64,000 bases of DNA from Labilibaculum antarcticum (GCF_002356295.1 NZ_AP018042.1:2822361-2886360); one strand, 5' to 3'; positions 12,510-21,646 are shown, counted from the stretch's first letter. A program made the numbers and translations. Notes: a model not told the origin generated them from the letters alone.

Positions 12510-14057
12510 TTATCTTTTACTCTTTTCAATTTTTTCCATAATGACTTCTTGTACTGGTCGATTTTCAATTTTTGAATCCAGCCATGAAATAATATCCAGA
12601 TATAGAAATGCTCTCTTTTCAAATGGATCATTAACCCATTTTTGCAAATCAACTCTCGATTTTTTCAATTCATCTTTTAATTGATCCGGACTAATCGAGC
12701 TTAGTTTTCTTAGGAAACGGAGGATGTATTTTTGCACTTCCTGTAAATCTTCCATTTTAGCCAGAAAGCGATAGGTCGACCGAATTTGGTATTCCAAGAG
12801 TTCTGTATTCTCCAACTCGTAGTGGCTAATCAGATTTAGTATTCTGCCAAAGCAGTGAATGTCACCACGAAGCGTGGTGTCTCTTACGTCGGAAATCCGA
12901 TTCAAATATTTAATTGCCTCCTTGTATTGACCATTGCCGAAGTACAAACAAGCAATTTTATAGTAGAAAACCAAAGCGCGGTGATTGTCCATTCCAAATT
13001 TATTCTCTTCAAGAAAACTTTCAATCTTTGGAATTAAATGTATTCCTTTATTAAATGTTCCATCCATAAAATGCCTGTTTATTCTATGCATGTACAGAAA
13101 CATATGTAAAAGTATATTTAAATTCGAATTGTGATTGAATTGCTCTTCATTCTCCAATTTTCGCAATAAGTGCAGATTCGTTTTAAATTTAGTTACATGA
13201 TTCGTATAGAACAGAGCTACCAATACGTTGTTAAGTCCTTTCAGATACAAATCAGTATGGATGTGAATCATTTCTGGATTGGTTTGGAAGAGGTCAACCC
13301 ATTTTTGTGCATACTTGTAGCACATTAAGAAATCCTGAACGATCAAATAGTACCAAACGTAGGATTGAAACAGGTACAATTTTTCGAAGAAACTTAAAGT
13401 TTGAATATCATATGGATACAGATTGGTGTTGAAAAATTCTTTCACCATCAATAGATCTTTCTCATTTCGCACATATCCTACTTTAAGATATAAACCATAA
13501 AGTCGAATCGACATGTTCGAGAAAAATACCACCCCATCCATTATCTTACTTATTTCGGTTGCTTCCTTGGTAATTTCCTCAGCTCTGTTTTCAATACTTT
13601 TAGTAACGTATTGTGATTCTATTAACTTCTCGAATTGTACGATTTCAAATATCAGAATATTCTTCTTGTTTTTCCAAGCCAATGCTTTTGTTTTATCAAG
13701 TATTCTTAAGCTTTGCTGATACAATCCTTTGTTATACAGGACTTTCGCATGATCAATTTGCTCACGAATACTGATGCTGATATCATGATTGATCTGAGTT
13801 AATCTTAAACTTGTAAGTAATTGCTTGTACAAGTGGGCTTTTAAATTCGGAAGCTGAGATTGTTTAATATCTTTTGCTTTTTTTAAAATAATGGCCTCAT
13901 GGTATTCATCCATTTTGTCCAAAACATCGAAGAGTTGTAAGAATTTAGTTTCCTTTTCGCTGCTAATTCTATTCGCATACAACTTAAAATTTCGCTTTTC
14001 AGATTTCGAAATCGATTTAATCAATTGAAACAGAGGGTCTATTTGTTGCTTAGGCAT
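12510..14057 (-). CDS. Large helical TPR-like protein, function unknown
   Basis: The 515-residue protein is predicted to be almost entirely alpha-helical. It has no signal peptide or membrane helix, so it is probably cytoplasmic. The N-terminus (FQLIKSISKSEKRNFKLYA) is basic, followed by repeated helical pairs such as YNKGLYQQSLRILDKTKAL and YFGNGQYKEAIKYLNRI that look like divergent tetratricopeptide repeats. I recall the N-terminal SISKSEKRxFKL pattern in conserved hypothetical proteins of Bacteroidota. ATG 14057 gives the only sensible start. It is a single minus-strand gene, 172 bp from the divergent small gene at 14229. Confidence 0.8.
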   Translation of the reverse strand: MPKQQIDPLFQLIKSISKSEKRNFKLYANRISSEKETKFLQLFDVLDKMDEYHEAIILKKAKDIKQSQLPNLKAHLYKQLLTSLRLTQINHDISISIREQIDHAKVLYNKGLYQQSLRILDKTKALAWKNKKNILIFEIVQFEKLIESQYVTKSIENRAEEITKEATEISKIMDGVVFFSNMSIRLYGLYLKVGYVRNEKDLLMVKEFFNTNLYPYDIQTLSFFEKLYLFQSYVWYYLIVQDFLMCYKYAQKWVDLFQTNPEMIHIHTDLYLKGLNNVLVALFYTNHVTKFKTNLHLLRKLENEEQFNHNSNLNILLHMFLYMHRINRHFMDGTFNKGIHLIPKIESFLEENKFGMDNHRALVFYYKIACLYFGNGQYKEAIKYLNRISDVRDTTLRGDIHCFGRILNLISHYELENTELLEYQIRSTYRFLAKMEDLQEVQKYILRFLRKLSSISPDQLKDELKKSRVDLQKWVNDPFEKRAFLYLDIISWLDSKIENRPVQEVIMEKIEKSKR

Positions 14058-14228
14058 TGTACAGGATGTGTGAGTTAACTACTTGGTAAACAGTATCGGT
14101 TTTAGTTTTCATTTTGCTTGAACTTCGTAGTTTGTGTCAAAAAACGATTTTCGTAAACTCAATTTATGAGTTACATTTGAATCATCAAATCAGGAGAATG
14201 ATTCAATAAAATAATCTTGAAACGGAAT

Positions 14229-14591
14229 ATGAATACAACAAATCTGTTATCAAAATTAACAAAATCTGAGAAACTAGAAACAGTTATCGGATTAAATCAA
14301 GCTCTTGAATGTATTGGAGTCGATCAAATTAACAAAGATCTTAGCCGAAATCAGGCTATTGAAATTGGAAATGTGATTGTTGATAAATTTGCAGGTGTAA
14401 TGAATTTGACTAAATTGGTTGAATCTATTAAAGAAATGGTTTCGGTTGAAGAATTGGAAGCATTTAAAAATGAAATATCCGGTAAGTTAAACTCTGTTGC
14501 AATGAGTGCAACAAAAGCTCCAATTTATCAGAAACGTTTAACGACCTTGAAAAGTAGTTTTGAGGAAGTTTCTGGTGACAACGTACTTTGA
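14229..14591 (+). CDS. Small protein of unknown function
   Basis: The protein is 120 residues from ATG 14229; an in-frame TTG at 14217 is less likely. It is hydrophilic and helical, with no signal peptide or membrane helix. Features are a Leu/Lys/Glu-rich N-terminus (LLSKLTKSEKLETVIGL), a central INKDLSRNQAIEIGN, and a C-terminal basic segment (ATKAPIYQKRLTTLKSS). I do not recognise a family. It stands alone, transcribed away from the TPR-like gene, with a terminator-like hairpin about 320 bp downstream. Codon use is normal for the window, so it is probably real. Confidence 0.65.
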   Translation: MNTTNLLSKLTKSEKLETVIGLNQALECIGVDQINKDLSRNQAIEIGNVIVDKFAGVMNLTKLVESIKEMVSVEELEAFKNEISGKLNSVAMSATKAPIYQKRLTTLKSSFEEVSGDNVL

Positions 14592-14915
14592 AAAACCATT
14601 TGTAGTTGTTAATTCAATTGCAATTTTTTAGAGAGTTAGTGACACTATCCCCCTTGTGTTATTAATGATCTAACTATTAACCAAACATGAAGAATACTAA
14701 GTTGTGATGGTTTTGTAAGGAAATGAACGATTTCTTTTTGGCTTGTTAGTAAATATTTACGAATGATCCAATCCGTTAGAATTAGTAGTTTAAAAGTAAG
14801 TTAGGTGTGATTATACTTTTTTTGAGAAACATTTCATACTTAATCGGATCTCTTAGATTCTTCTTGTTATTATTTAGACCATCTTTTTGATTATGTTTTA
14901 ATATTTAGTTGTGAT
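14592..14915. other. Intergenic region without recognisable gene
   Basis: No reading frame with family character or RNA gene is apparent. The long distance between the 14229 gene and the hairpin at 14916 leaves room for a 3' UTR or a small RNA, but nothing specific supports either. Confidence 0.4.
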
Positions 14916-14948
14916 AACCGGACAGGATTCTTCCTCTCCGGTTTTTTT
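14916..14948 (+). terminator. Intrinsic terminator facing rightward
   Basis: AACCGGACAGGA and TCCTCTCCGGTT form a 12-base stem with one mismatch and loop TTCT, followed by a run of seven Ts. It probably ends transcription from 14229 before the convergent TonB receptor gene. Confidence 0.75.
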
Positions 14949-14976
14949 ATGGGATGTATTGAGAAATTGTGTCCTT

Positions 14977-17490
14977 CTAAATTGTGATTTTAAAATACAA
15001 ACGGATCGAAGTTGGTACTGTTTCGGTATAGATACTGATTGAATTGATTTGATCTAAAGGTATTTTCTCGTAAGATTCGTAAGTGATGTTGTTACGGTCA
15101 AGAATATTATGAAATAACACACCAACTTCACATTTTGTCTTTTTAGGATTGAACTTGTAAATAAGTGCTGCATCGAGTCTTGTATAATCTGGTTCTGCTA
15201 CAATTTTATTTTGGCTGGAATAAATTGGAAAGCCTGAACCATATATATAACTAGCAGAGATATAAAATGGGGTAAGAGATAATAATCCCGCTGTTTTTAT
15301 TTCATGACGCTGATCGTGCAACGCTCTTCTATATTCGTTAGTATTGAAATAATCAAAATTCTCGAGAGTTTTGCTGAGTGTGTATGAAACCCATAAGGTA
15401 TGATCACCAATGTCTTTTTTTGCAAAAATATCTAAGCCATAACTTTTACTTTTTCCCAAAGATATATTTCCTTCGTTTCGATATTTGTAATATCGTGTAT
15501 GCCCGTCGGTTTTTTTGTAATAGCCTTCAACACTAAACGTGAATCCATTGTTGTTGTAGGATCCTCCTGCAACATGATGAACCGATTCCAATACCGGAAT
15601 GTCTTTTTCATCGGCACCCACCCAGATGTATCGAAAATCACCATTTTCACTTATCACGGAACTTTTGGTTATAAATTGTTTGTACAAACCCCATGCGCCA
15701 TTTATGTTAATGTTTTCAGAAAGTTTCAGACTAAGAGAAATTCGTGGTTCCCAGTAAACTTTATTGATATTGATTGGATAATTGGCAAGGAATCCGGCTT
15801 TTATGGAAATGCCATTACTGATATTTAAATTGTTTTGAAAATAGCCGCCAATTCTGTCTGCTCTTGATTTTATATGCAGGATATTGATATCTAGTGAGTC
15901 TTCCATTAAATTGACTTCATTGTTGATGTAATTAATTCCGGTCTCGAAATTTTGATCTTCAGCAAAAACAAATGAATTTTTAAGTGTTGCTCTGTATTCT
16001 AAAATGCTGTTTTTGGATTTGTCATCTCTTCTGAAAAATTCTTCGTTGGTATTAATTCTGGTTATAGACACCACATCGCTGGTTTTGGTATCTAACTCAG
16101 ATCGGGAAACAGATAGCGAGCTGGTATTTCCATTTCTCCATACTTTTCCGTAGTTAATGGAACCTCCAAATTGATTATTGCCTTCAAATTTGTGTTTTTT
16201 CGCATTTGTATACGATTCTGTTGTGATATCGTACGAATACCGATCTTCTCCGGTCATCAGGCTTAGTGACAAATTATCTCCGTTCTCCCAATTGCTTGTA
16301 AATTTAAAGTTGATATCATGAAATTTATAATCCGGAGCTACATCTAAATCACCGAAAGAGGAAGCATTATTTCCCGATAGTAAGGCTTGTCCTAAGCCTT
16401 GTCCCTGAAGATTTGCGTTTGATGCAGCATACTTTATCCGTTCATCTTTAAAAAGGTTGTAATAGGTTTGCCGAAAAGCCAACAGTACAGATGACCGTTT
16501 TCCGATAGGTTGTTCGTAGGAACCACTTGCCGTGATATTATTTAAGGTTAGATTTAGAGTAGGTTTAAGGCGGCTGCCGTTTTTGCCGGTAATGTGCACA
16601 ATTCCACCAACCCGATCGCCGTAGCGTGCATCGAAACCACCTTTTAAAACCTCAATATTTTTTACAACCAAAGGATTAACCGCACCAATATCTTCATAAA
16701 CATTTTTTAGTCCCCAAAGGGTTATGTTATCGAATAATACCTGACTTTCGCCTTCGTACGATCCCCAAATAATCAGGTCGTTTTTTTGTTCTCCCGCAGC
16801 TAGAATTCCTGGTTGTAATCGAAGCAATTCAAAAACAGAATTGTCGTTATTGGTTGGAAGAAAACCTGCTATTTTATGGTTTAATTTTAAGTTTCCTGCC
16901 TGATTGCCCATTTTAATAAATGTCTGAACAATTTTATCTGTAACTGTAATTTCGGGTAAATCGGTACTCGCTGCGGTAAGTAAAATGTTTTGGTTTGGAC
17001 CTTGATTCACAAGTGTGTCGTGAATAAAGTACCCTAAATAGGAAGCTAAAATTCGAAATGTACTGTCTGTTTCCGAAGTAAATGAAAAATTTCCCCGTTC
17101 ATCGGTAGCCATGGGTGAATCGTTAATGGTTAGATGAGAAAAAGGAAGAGGCTCCAAGCTTTCTATATCGAGAATTTGTCCGAAAATACGATATTGAGTA
17201 ATTTTCTCTTCAGGGTAAATTAAAAATACCTCATTCGATTTTTGATAATTAAGAGGAAGCTTTCGCAGAAGAAAGTCTATTGTTTTATCTTTTGAAGAAA
17301 AAGACTTGTCTATACTTACCGTATAGTTGGCAAGTAGATCATTGTTAAAAGAAAGTTGAAAATCATACTTATCCCTTAGATCAATCAATACTTCGCTCAA
17401 AGCCTTTTTTTGTGCAAGAACTTTAATTTTTTGAGCAGAAATATTTGAAAAAACCAATCCTAACAGTAGTAAGATGATGAGTCGTTTCAC
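14977..17490 (-). CDS. TonB-dependent outer-membrane receptor of FecA type (STN, carboxypeptidase-like and plug domains)
   Basis: The protein (837 residues) is an outer-membrane receptor that also signals. After a signal peptide ending near NISAQ (residue 19) comes an STN domain (about 20-95), the periplasmic signalling module that talks to a FecR anti-sigma factor. A carboxypeptidase-regulatory-like domain (about 100-170, GYFIHDT near its end) and a plug follow; the plug contains GGFDARYGDRVGGIVHITG. The beta-barrel ends in a C-terminal strand. The start is GTG at 17490, directly after the FecR stop codon, implying translational coupling. With the sigma factor and FecR it makes a cell-surface signalling system. 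The ligand cannot be read from the sequence. Codon use matches the neighbours. Confidence 0.92.
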   Translation of the reverse strand: MKRLIILLLLGLVFSNISAQKIKVLAQKKALSEVLIDLRDKYDFQLSFNNDLLANYTVSIDKSFSSKDKTIDFLLRKLPLNYQKSNEVFLIYPEEKITQYRIFGQILDIESLEPLPFSHLTINDSPMATDERGNFSFTSETDSTFRILASYLGYFIHDTLVNQGPNQNILLTAASTDLPEITVTDKIVQTFIKMGNQAGNLKLNHKIAGFLPTNNDNSVFELLRLQPGILAAGEQKNDLIIWGSYEGESQVLFDNITLWGLKNVYEDIGAVNPLVVKNIEVLKGGFDARYGDRVGGIVHITGKNGSRLKPTLNLTLNNITASGSYEQPIGKRSSVLLAFRQTYYNLFKDERIKYAASNANLQGQGLGQALLSGNNASSFGDLDVAPDYKFHDINFKFTSNWENGDNLSLSLMTGEDRYSYDITTESYTNAKKHKFEGNNQFGGSINYGKVWRNGNTSSLSVSRSELDTKTSDVVSITRINTNEEFFRRDDKSKNSILEYRATLKNSFVFAEDQNFETGINYINNEVNLMEDSLDINILHIKSRADRIGGYFQNNLNISNGISIKAGFLANYPININKVYWEPRISLSLKLSENININGAWGLYKQFITKSSVISENGDFRYIWVGADEKDIPVLESVHHVAGGSYNNNGFTFSVEGYYKKTDGHTRYYKYRNEGNISLGKSKSYGLDIFAKKDIGDHTLWVSYTLSKTLENFDYFNTNEYRRALHDQRHEIKTAGLLSLTPFYISASYIYGSGFPIYSSQNKIVAEPDYTRLDAALIYKFNPKKTKCEVGVLFHNILDRNNITYESYEKIPLDQINSISIYTETVPTSIRLYFKITI

Positions 17491-18360
17491 TTATTGGGCA
17501 TTAGGGGTTATGATGTAATTGTTATTGGGACCTTTTACAAATTTTAATCCGAGTGGCATGCAAACAGTATGCAATGTCATCTCTACAGATTTCTCTTTAT
17601 GAAACTTCCCAGTATAAATTAAATCAAATTTACCCTTTTCTACAATATTAATATTGTATTGTAGTTCAATTTCCTCAAAAACAAGTGGTAAAGGTGTTTT
17701 AGTAAACAGAAATAAATTATTACGCCAAGATATTTTGTCCTCAGTATTTTCACATTTCTTGAGCTCTATTTTTCCATTCTTGGTAACAAAAGCATGATCG
17801 TTAGGCAGTAAAAGAATTTTGTCTGAAGTTAGGGTCGAAACAACCTTCACTTTACCGGTGTAACAGGTTACCTTGTACTGATTTCCTCTTGCATAAATAT
17901 TAAAACTAGTCCCTAAAACACAGGTCTTGCCGTAGTTCGAGCTTATTTCGAATTTGCTCCCTTTTGTAATTTTAAAGAATGCTTCTCCTTCAAATTTCAC
18001 TTTTCTCGAAAATTTCCACCAGTATGGTTTATAAGATATGCTTGAGTTTGCGTTTAAATCAACTATTGATTGATCAGGTAAGTTGATGCTTACATGTTCC
18101 CCTTTTGGACAATGAATAGTTTTTGTGTAAAGATTTATAAAACCAGTGAATCCCAACAGAATTAGAATGCAGGCAGCTGCTGCATATTTTACCCATTGCA
18201 ATCTCACCACTTTAGTAGGAGCAGTTGGAGCAGAGGTTTTCTTCGAAAGCTCTTTCCATACATCCTCTTTGGATTTTGAATAAGTGACTTCGATTTTCGG
18301 AAGTGAATTTAGAAAATCCATATCCGGGTTGAGGTCGTTATGTTGGTTGTTGTTGTTCAT
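17491..18360 (-). CDS. FecR-family anti-sigma factor
   Basis: FecR-type proteins span the inner membrane and transmit a signal from the TonB receptor to an ECF sigma factor. The protein has 289 residues. A cytoplasmic part of about 55 residues precedes a single membrane helix (about 57-78, AAAACILILLGFTGFINLY). The periplasmic FecR domain (about 85-190) contains GEHVSINLPDQSIVDLNA and GEAFFKI. A C-terminal domain (about 215-285) shows the pattern often annotated DUF4974, here PLVFEEIELQYNINI. ATG 18360 touches the sigma-factor stop and its own stop touches the receptor start, so the three genes are tightly coupled. Confidence 0.93.
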   Translation of the reverse strand: MNNNNQHNDLNPDMDFLNSLPKIEVTYSKSKEDVWKELSKKTSAPTAPTKVVRLQWVKYAAAACILILLGFTGFINLYTKTIHCPKGEHVSINLPDQSIVDLNANSSISYKPYWWKFSRKVKFEGEAFFKITKGSKFEISSNYGKTCVLGTSFNIYARGNQYKVTCYTGKVKVVSTLTSDKILLLPNDHAFVTKNGKIELKKCENTEDKISWRNNLFLFTKTPLPLVFEEIELQYNINIVEKGKFDLIYTGKFHKEKSVEMTLHTVCMPLGLKFVKGPNNNYIITPNAQ

Positions 18361-18846
18361 TTATCTTCCTAATGCATTTCTTAAATATGAAAGTGCGTAT
18401 GACATTCTTTTTTCAACAGCTTTTACGCTGAGTTCTAATCGATCGGCAATTTCCTGGTATTTTAAGCCTTCCATTCTGCTCATTAAAAAAACAGTTCTTT
18501 GTTTTTCTGAGAGTTCTTCCAGGGCCGTTTCATATTTTGTTTTTAGTTCTTTGTAAGCTAGTTGATCTTCAGGTGTGTGATTGTCAACAGCAGGTTCTAA
18601 TTTCACTAAGTATTTTTGGGCTACTTTTTCTCTTCTGTATTTGCTGATAAAAAGATCGCCTGCAATTTTGTAGAGTAATGATCGTAAAGGTTTCTCGTCG
18701 AAATCTAAATTTTTCTCCCACAATTTCATGAAACTATCTTGTGCAATATCAGTGGCCAGTTCTTCATCACGGGAACGATAGTAAATATAGTTCCTGATTG
18801 AATCGAAATGGTTGTCAAACAATAGTTTAAATTCTTCCTGTGTCAA
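18361..18846 (-). CDS. ECF-type RNA polymerase sigma factor
   Basis: The protein (161 residues) has sigma region 2 (FDNHFDSIRNYIYYRSRD, then ATDIAQDSFMKLWE) and region 4 with a helix-turn-helix (LKYQEIADRLELSVKAVEKR). Lack of regions 1 and 3 is the ECF pattern. It most resembles FecI-like factors paired with FecR and a TonB receptor, which are its next two genes. The start is TTG at 18846: there is no ATG in frame before a stop upstream, and the protein needs this start to keep region 2 complete. A 9-bp hairpin lies about 48 bp upstream of the start. Confidence 0.92.
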   Translation of the reverse strand: MTQEEFKLLFDNHFDSIRNYIYYRSRDEELATDIAQDSFMKLWEKNLDFDEKPLRSLLYKIAGDLFISKYRREKVAQKYLVKLEPAVDNHTPEDQLAYKELKTKYETALEELSEKQRTVFLMSRMEGLKYQEIADRLELSVKAVEKRMSYALSYLRNALGR

Positions 18847-18893
18847 GGCTAGGGGATTGGTTTAGAGTAAAAATAAACTTTTTCGGTGAATTT

Positions 18894-18924
18894 GGTGCAG
18901 AGGATTCAAGCAATACTCTGCACC
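18894..18924 (-). promoter_or_regulatory. Hairpin between the lipoprotein and sigma-factor genes
   Basis: GGTGCAGAG (18894-18902) is perfectly complementary to CTCTGCACC (18916-18924). On the minus strand it is not followed by a T-run, so it is unlikely to be a simple terminator. It could limit read-through or protect a processed end between the two genes. Confidence 0.4.
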
Positions 18925-18952
18925 AGTTTCAATTTTTGTTGATTCAAATCTA

Positions 18953-19900
18953 CTATTTGTCCCTAAGTCTTAGGTGTATTCCAATTTCTATTTCTTCTGT
19001 TACCGTTTCGCCGGCATCATTAACGTATGTGTAAGTTGCAATGTTATCACATTCTCCGTCACCATAATCAAGTCTTGCAAATTCAATTTGGTTTTGAGTA
19101 AAGATGACCAATCCACTTACAATTACTCTGCAAGTACCAATTCTCACCAATGGATTCTCTGCATCAATTGTTTTCGAATATTCATTTTGCTCTGAATCTA
19201 CGCAAGTAACAGAACCTCTAATTTCGATCATATCATCGCTAACATCCCACTTTGTATCCAATCCTGATACCCATTCTTTGGTTCTATCTTCCGAACGGAA
19301 AAGAGTAGTTTCATCAGGAAAGGTGAAGGTTAATTCACTTGTGCTTGCAAACATTTTTGATACCCCTTTTTCACCGGTATATTCAATACGTTTCCATCCA
19401 TCAATAGCAATACCATCAATTACTAAGTCGAGAGTAATTTCACGAACGGCACCATCTGCACAGGGAGCTGCAGTTAGCTCAATAATAATAGTACCACTAA
19501 TAACACGACCGTTGTTAAGAACAGTAGAATCGCCATAATTAATAGTAATTGTCATTGGGAAACGACTTACTTCACCAAATTCGATGGATACATCAGGCAA
19601 TTGGTCGGTTTTGTATCGCTTCCAAAGGTTCAGGAATTGACAGTAACGCTCAGTGACTGCACATTTTGTAGATGTTGTAGCTTCGTCAAAGTCAGCTTGT
19701 GCAAATGAGAATAAATCAGTTTCATAATCAACCGATAGCATAACATCTTCGGTTAATTCTTCAGAAGCAACAACAGTCTTAACCGTGTTGTTCAATTCAA
19801 CCTGATCTTCGTTCAATACATCAATTACATCCTCGCTTTTATCACAAGAGAAAAATACAACTGCTAAACTTACTACTAGTAAAAAAGAAAACTTTTTCAT
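18953..19900 (-). CDS. Secreted lipoprotein of unknown function
   Basis: The 315-residue protein has a lipoprotein signal peptide with lipobox FFSC (Cys19) followed by DKSED, so it should be anchored in the outer membrane or inner-membrane outer leaflet. The rest is a beta-rich, acidic domain with repeated strands such as GRVISGTIIIELTAAPCADG and VSGLVIFTQNQIEF. Several cysteines (near 80-90, 168 and 230) may form disulfides. I do not recognise a family. It lies upstream of and parallel to the sigma/FecR/receptor genes, separated by 106 bp and a hairpin. It may be a surface partner of the receptor, but this rests on position alone. Confidence 0.8.
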   Translation of the reverse strand: MKKFSFLLVVSLAVVFFSCDKSEDVIDVLNEDQVELNNTVKTVVASEELTEDVMLSVDYETDLFSFAQADFDEATTSTKCAVTERYCQFLNLWKRYKTDQLPDVSIEFGEVSRFPMTITINYGDSTVLNNGRVISGTIIIELTAAPCADGAVREITLDLVIDGIAIDGWKRIEYTGEKGVSKMFASTSELTFTFPDETTLFRSEDRTKEWVSGLDTKWDVSDDMIEIRGSVTCVDSEQNEYSKTIDAENPLVRIGTCRVIVSGLVIFTQNQIEFARLDYGDGECDNIATYTYVNDAGETVTEEIEIGIHLRLRDK

Positions 19901-20293
19901 GATTCTAATTTTTTTATGATTTTACATTTAAGTTTTATGAGCTCGCTTACTTCTGAACCGACAAACTGGAAAATCACCCTACCGGAAAAATGATTTATTT
20001 TTAATGTGTTGATATTTAGTTAAATATTTAAATCTGATTTTATTACTGCTGATAATATCGGCTTTCGATTTCCACCTCTAAATATTAATGGATATCGTAG
20101 TTTTTTCCTACTTAATTTAATTGTAATTAGAAAGTTATGATCTTAATAAAGATTAGTTTCGTGATAGAGTTTTTAAAATATTTCCTTAAAGCATGCGTAA
20201 CTACTTAACCAGTTTCGATACTGATGATTTTTATCTGAAAGTAGGAATCAGGTTTGCTCTTTAATCTCAAATATAAGCTCTATGGTGCAGTTT
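19901..20293. other. AT-rich intergenic region
   Basis: No gene or RNA is apparent here. The promoter of the minus-strand lipoprotein gene should lie in its left part, but I could not fix a convincing TAnnTTTG box. Confidence 0.35.
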
Positions 20294-20336
20294 CCCCCGC
20301 TAGCGCGAGCTTGTAGCTCGTGTTCTACGAAAGTAG
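20294..20336. repeat. Left inverted repeat of the RAYT element (REP-like)
   Basis: This 43-bp sequence contains GCTAGCGCGAG and a hairpin CGAGCT-TGT-AGCTCG (20306-20320). Its reverse complement recurs with three differences at 21054-21095, just after the transposase relic, and again at 21647-21688. The geometry matches REP sequences that flank REP-associated tyrosine transposases. Confidence 0.85.
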
Positions 20337-20479
20337 AATTATAGCCTACCTATGGCAATATGAGTATTTTTTGCAATGGCATAATAATCAACTAGAAATT
20401 TTATTGAATATTGCTTAATTTGAATGGGTATTATATCAGTGTATAAATCTGTTTGTCAAATGGTGTTAATTACAATATT

Positions 20480-21045
20480 TTGAGCCGAAAATATAAGTTT
20501 GACTTCGTCGATTTTCAATTCAGAATAAGGAAGGTCTGTACTTCATTAGCTTTGTAACAGTATATTGGATTGACGTTTTTGTTCGTGAGAAATATTTTGC
20601 TGCTGTTGCTAAGAGTTTAGAGTATTGTTGCACGAACAAAGGAATGCTTATATATGCTTACTGCATTATGCCTAGTCATATACATTTGATATTTAATGAT
20701 CAAAATTCCGATCCGGGTAAAATTATAAAAGAGTTTAAAACCTATTCATCAAAACAAATTCAAAGCTTGATTGAAGAAAATCCACAAGAAAGCAGAAAAG
20801 GATGGATGCTTTGGATGATGGAACGTGCAGGGAAAATGAATAGTAATGTGAAAAATCGACAATTTTGGCAACAATACAACAAGCCAATTGAATTGTGCAG
20901 CAATAAAGTAATCTCTCAAAAATTAGATTACATTCATAATAATCCTGTAGAAGCTGGTTTTGTAGAAGAGGCACATCACTGGAAATATAGTAGTGCAGAA
21001 AATGATGCAGGAGAAGTAGGACAGATTTCGGTTGAAATATTGTAG
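20480..21045 (+). pseudogene. REP-associated tyrosine transposase (RAYT, Y1/IS200-like), probably frameshifted
   Basis: RAYTs are single-copy relatives of IS200/IS605 transposases that act on REP hairpins. The reading frame from about 20524 encodes NKEGLYFISFVTVYWIDVF, then YGYC-like AYCIMPSHIHLIF carrying the HUH-type His-x-His, followed by NNPVEAGF and HHWKYSSAEN near the end. These are strong RAYT signatures. The expected N-terminus (SRKYKF) is present upstream, but in another frame, and starts with TTG (20480). About 23 extra bases (20501-20523) separate it from the main frame. Translation from ATG 20644 would lose the first strand and helix of the domain. I therefore call it a frameshifted relic, although a sequencing error cannot be excluded. 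REP-like repeats flank it on both sides. Confidence 0.65.
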
Positions 21046-21053
21046 CGTTTTAA

Positions 21054-21095
21054 CTACTTCGCAGAACACGAGCTACAAGCTCGCGCTAGCAGGGG
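21054..21095. repeat. Right inverted repeat of the RAYT element (REP-like)
   Basis: This is the inverted copy of 20294-20336, with hairpin CGAGCT-ACA-AGCTCG at 21069-21083. It starts 8 bp after the RAYT stop codon. Confidence 0.85.
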
Positions 21096-21133
21096 TAGGT
21101 TAAAAAAGGAAATTCTCTTTCCCCCCGCTCCCG

Positions 21134-21148
21134 CAAGTCTGTGATTTG
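21134..21148. repeat. Short TGT-triloop hairpin
   Basis: CAAGTC-TGT-GATTTG forms a 6-bp stem with one G-U pair. A related hairpin, CAAGTC-TGC-AACTTG, lies at 21468-21482. The two bracket the 21-bp tandem repeat and share the word CAAGTCTG with it. Confidence 0.55.
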
Positions 21149-21212
21149 TGGTGCTTATCAAGATGAAAATTCAGTATTCTATAATCTGTTTTTAAATTTG
21201 AATTGTTCCCAA

Positions 21213-21359
21213 ACAAGCCTATATTTTGTTGGTACAAGTCTGAGGTTTTCCGGCACAAGTCTGAAGTGTTCCGCCACAAGTCTGAGGTTTTCCGGCATAA
21301 GTCTGAAGTGTTCCGCCACAAGTCTGAGGTTTTCCGGCGAAAGTTTGCAATTGTGCGGC
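21213..21359. repeat. 21-bp tandem repeat, seven units
   Basis: Seven consecutive 21-bp units run from 21213 to 21359. Units 2-6 (21234-21338) alternate between two forms, ACAAGTCTGAGGTTTTCC plus GGC and ACAAGTCTGAAGTGTTCC plus GCC. The first and last units are degenerate. Because 21 is a multiple of three, long frames stay open on both strands and encode heptad repeats. No start context, family or neighbouring gene supports coding, so I list it as a repeat. It lies between two RAYT relics. Confidence 0.85.
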
Positions 21360-21467
21360 ACCGGTAATCCCAAAACTGATGTCGAAAACTGATAAACCGG
21401 GAATAACAAGAGAAAAAGTGGGGGGAGGAACAAAAAGGAGTGCTTACAAGTAACGCCTCACCTCCCC

Positions 21468-21482
21468 CAAGTCTGCAACTTG
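21468..21482. repeat. Short TGC-triloop hairpin
   Basis: CAAGT and ACTTG pair around C-TGC-A. It is the right-hand partner of the hairpin at 21134-21148. Confidence 0.5.
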
Positions 21483-21560
21483 TGGCAATTAGCAAGACAT
21501 AATAATCTCAGTTATACAAATTCTTATTACATTCGGTTCTCTTACTTGCAAAGTTATTCT

Positions 21561-21646
21561 GAGTTGCATCATTACAAATAGAGTAGTGCAAAAAATTATG
21601 CAGGAGAAGTAGGACTGATTTCGGTTGAAATATTGTAGAGTTTTAA
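21561..21646 (+). pseudogene. Second RAYT relic (3' end only)
   Basis: This stretch copies the last part of the RAYT gene at 20968-21053 with scattered changes, including GCAGGAGAAGTAGGACTGAT and the shared stop region GAAATATTGTAG. It is followed by a third copy of the REP-like repeat. The remainder of the second gene is gone, apparently replaced by the tandem-repeat region. It shows that two RAYT-REP units once stood in tandem here. Confidence 0.75.

Noticed and set aside
20644-21045. Shorter RAYT from ATG 20644 as an intact functional gene
   Set aside because: The first strand and helix of the transposase fold are encoded upstream in the same frame but without a start codon, so the short form would lack essential structure.
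21213-21359. Possible CRISPR array
   Set aside because: The 21-bp units follow each other without spacers and alternate between two variants; no cas genes are near. It is a minisatellite.
21100-21495. Possible heptad-repeat protein genes on either strand of the 21-bp array
   Set aside because: All frames stay open simply because the period is a multiple of three. Flanks have no family character and no promoter or start context.
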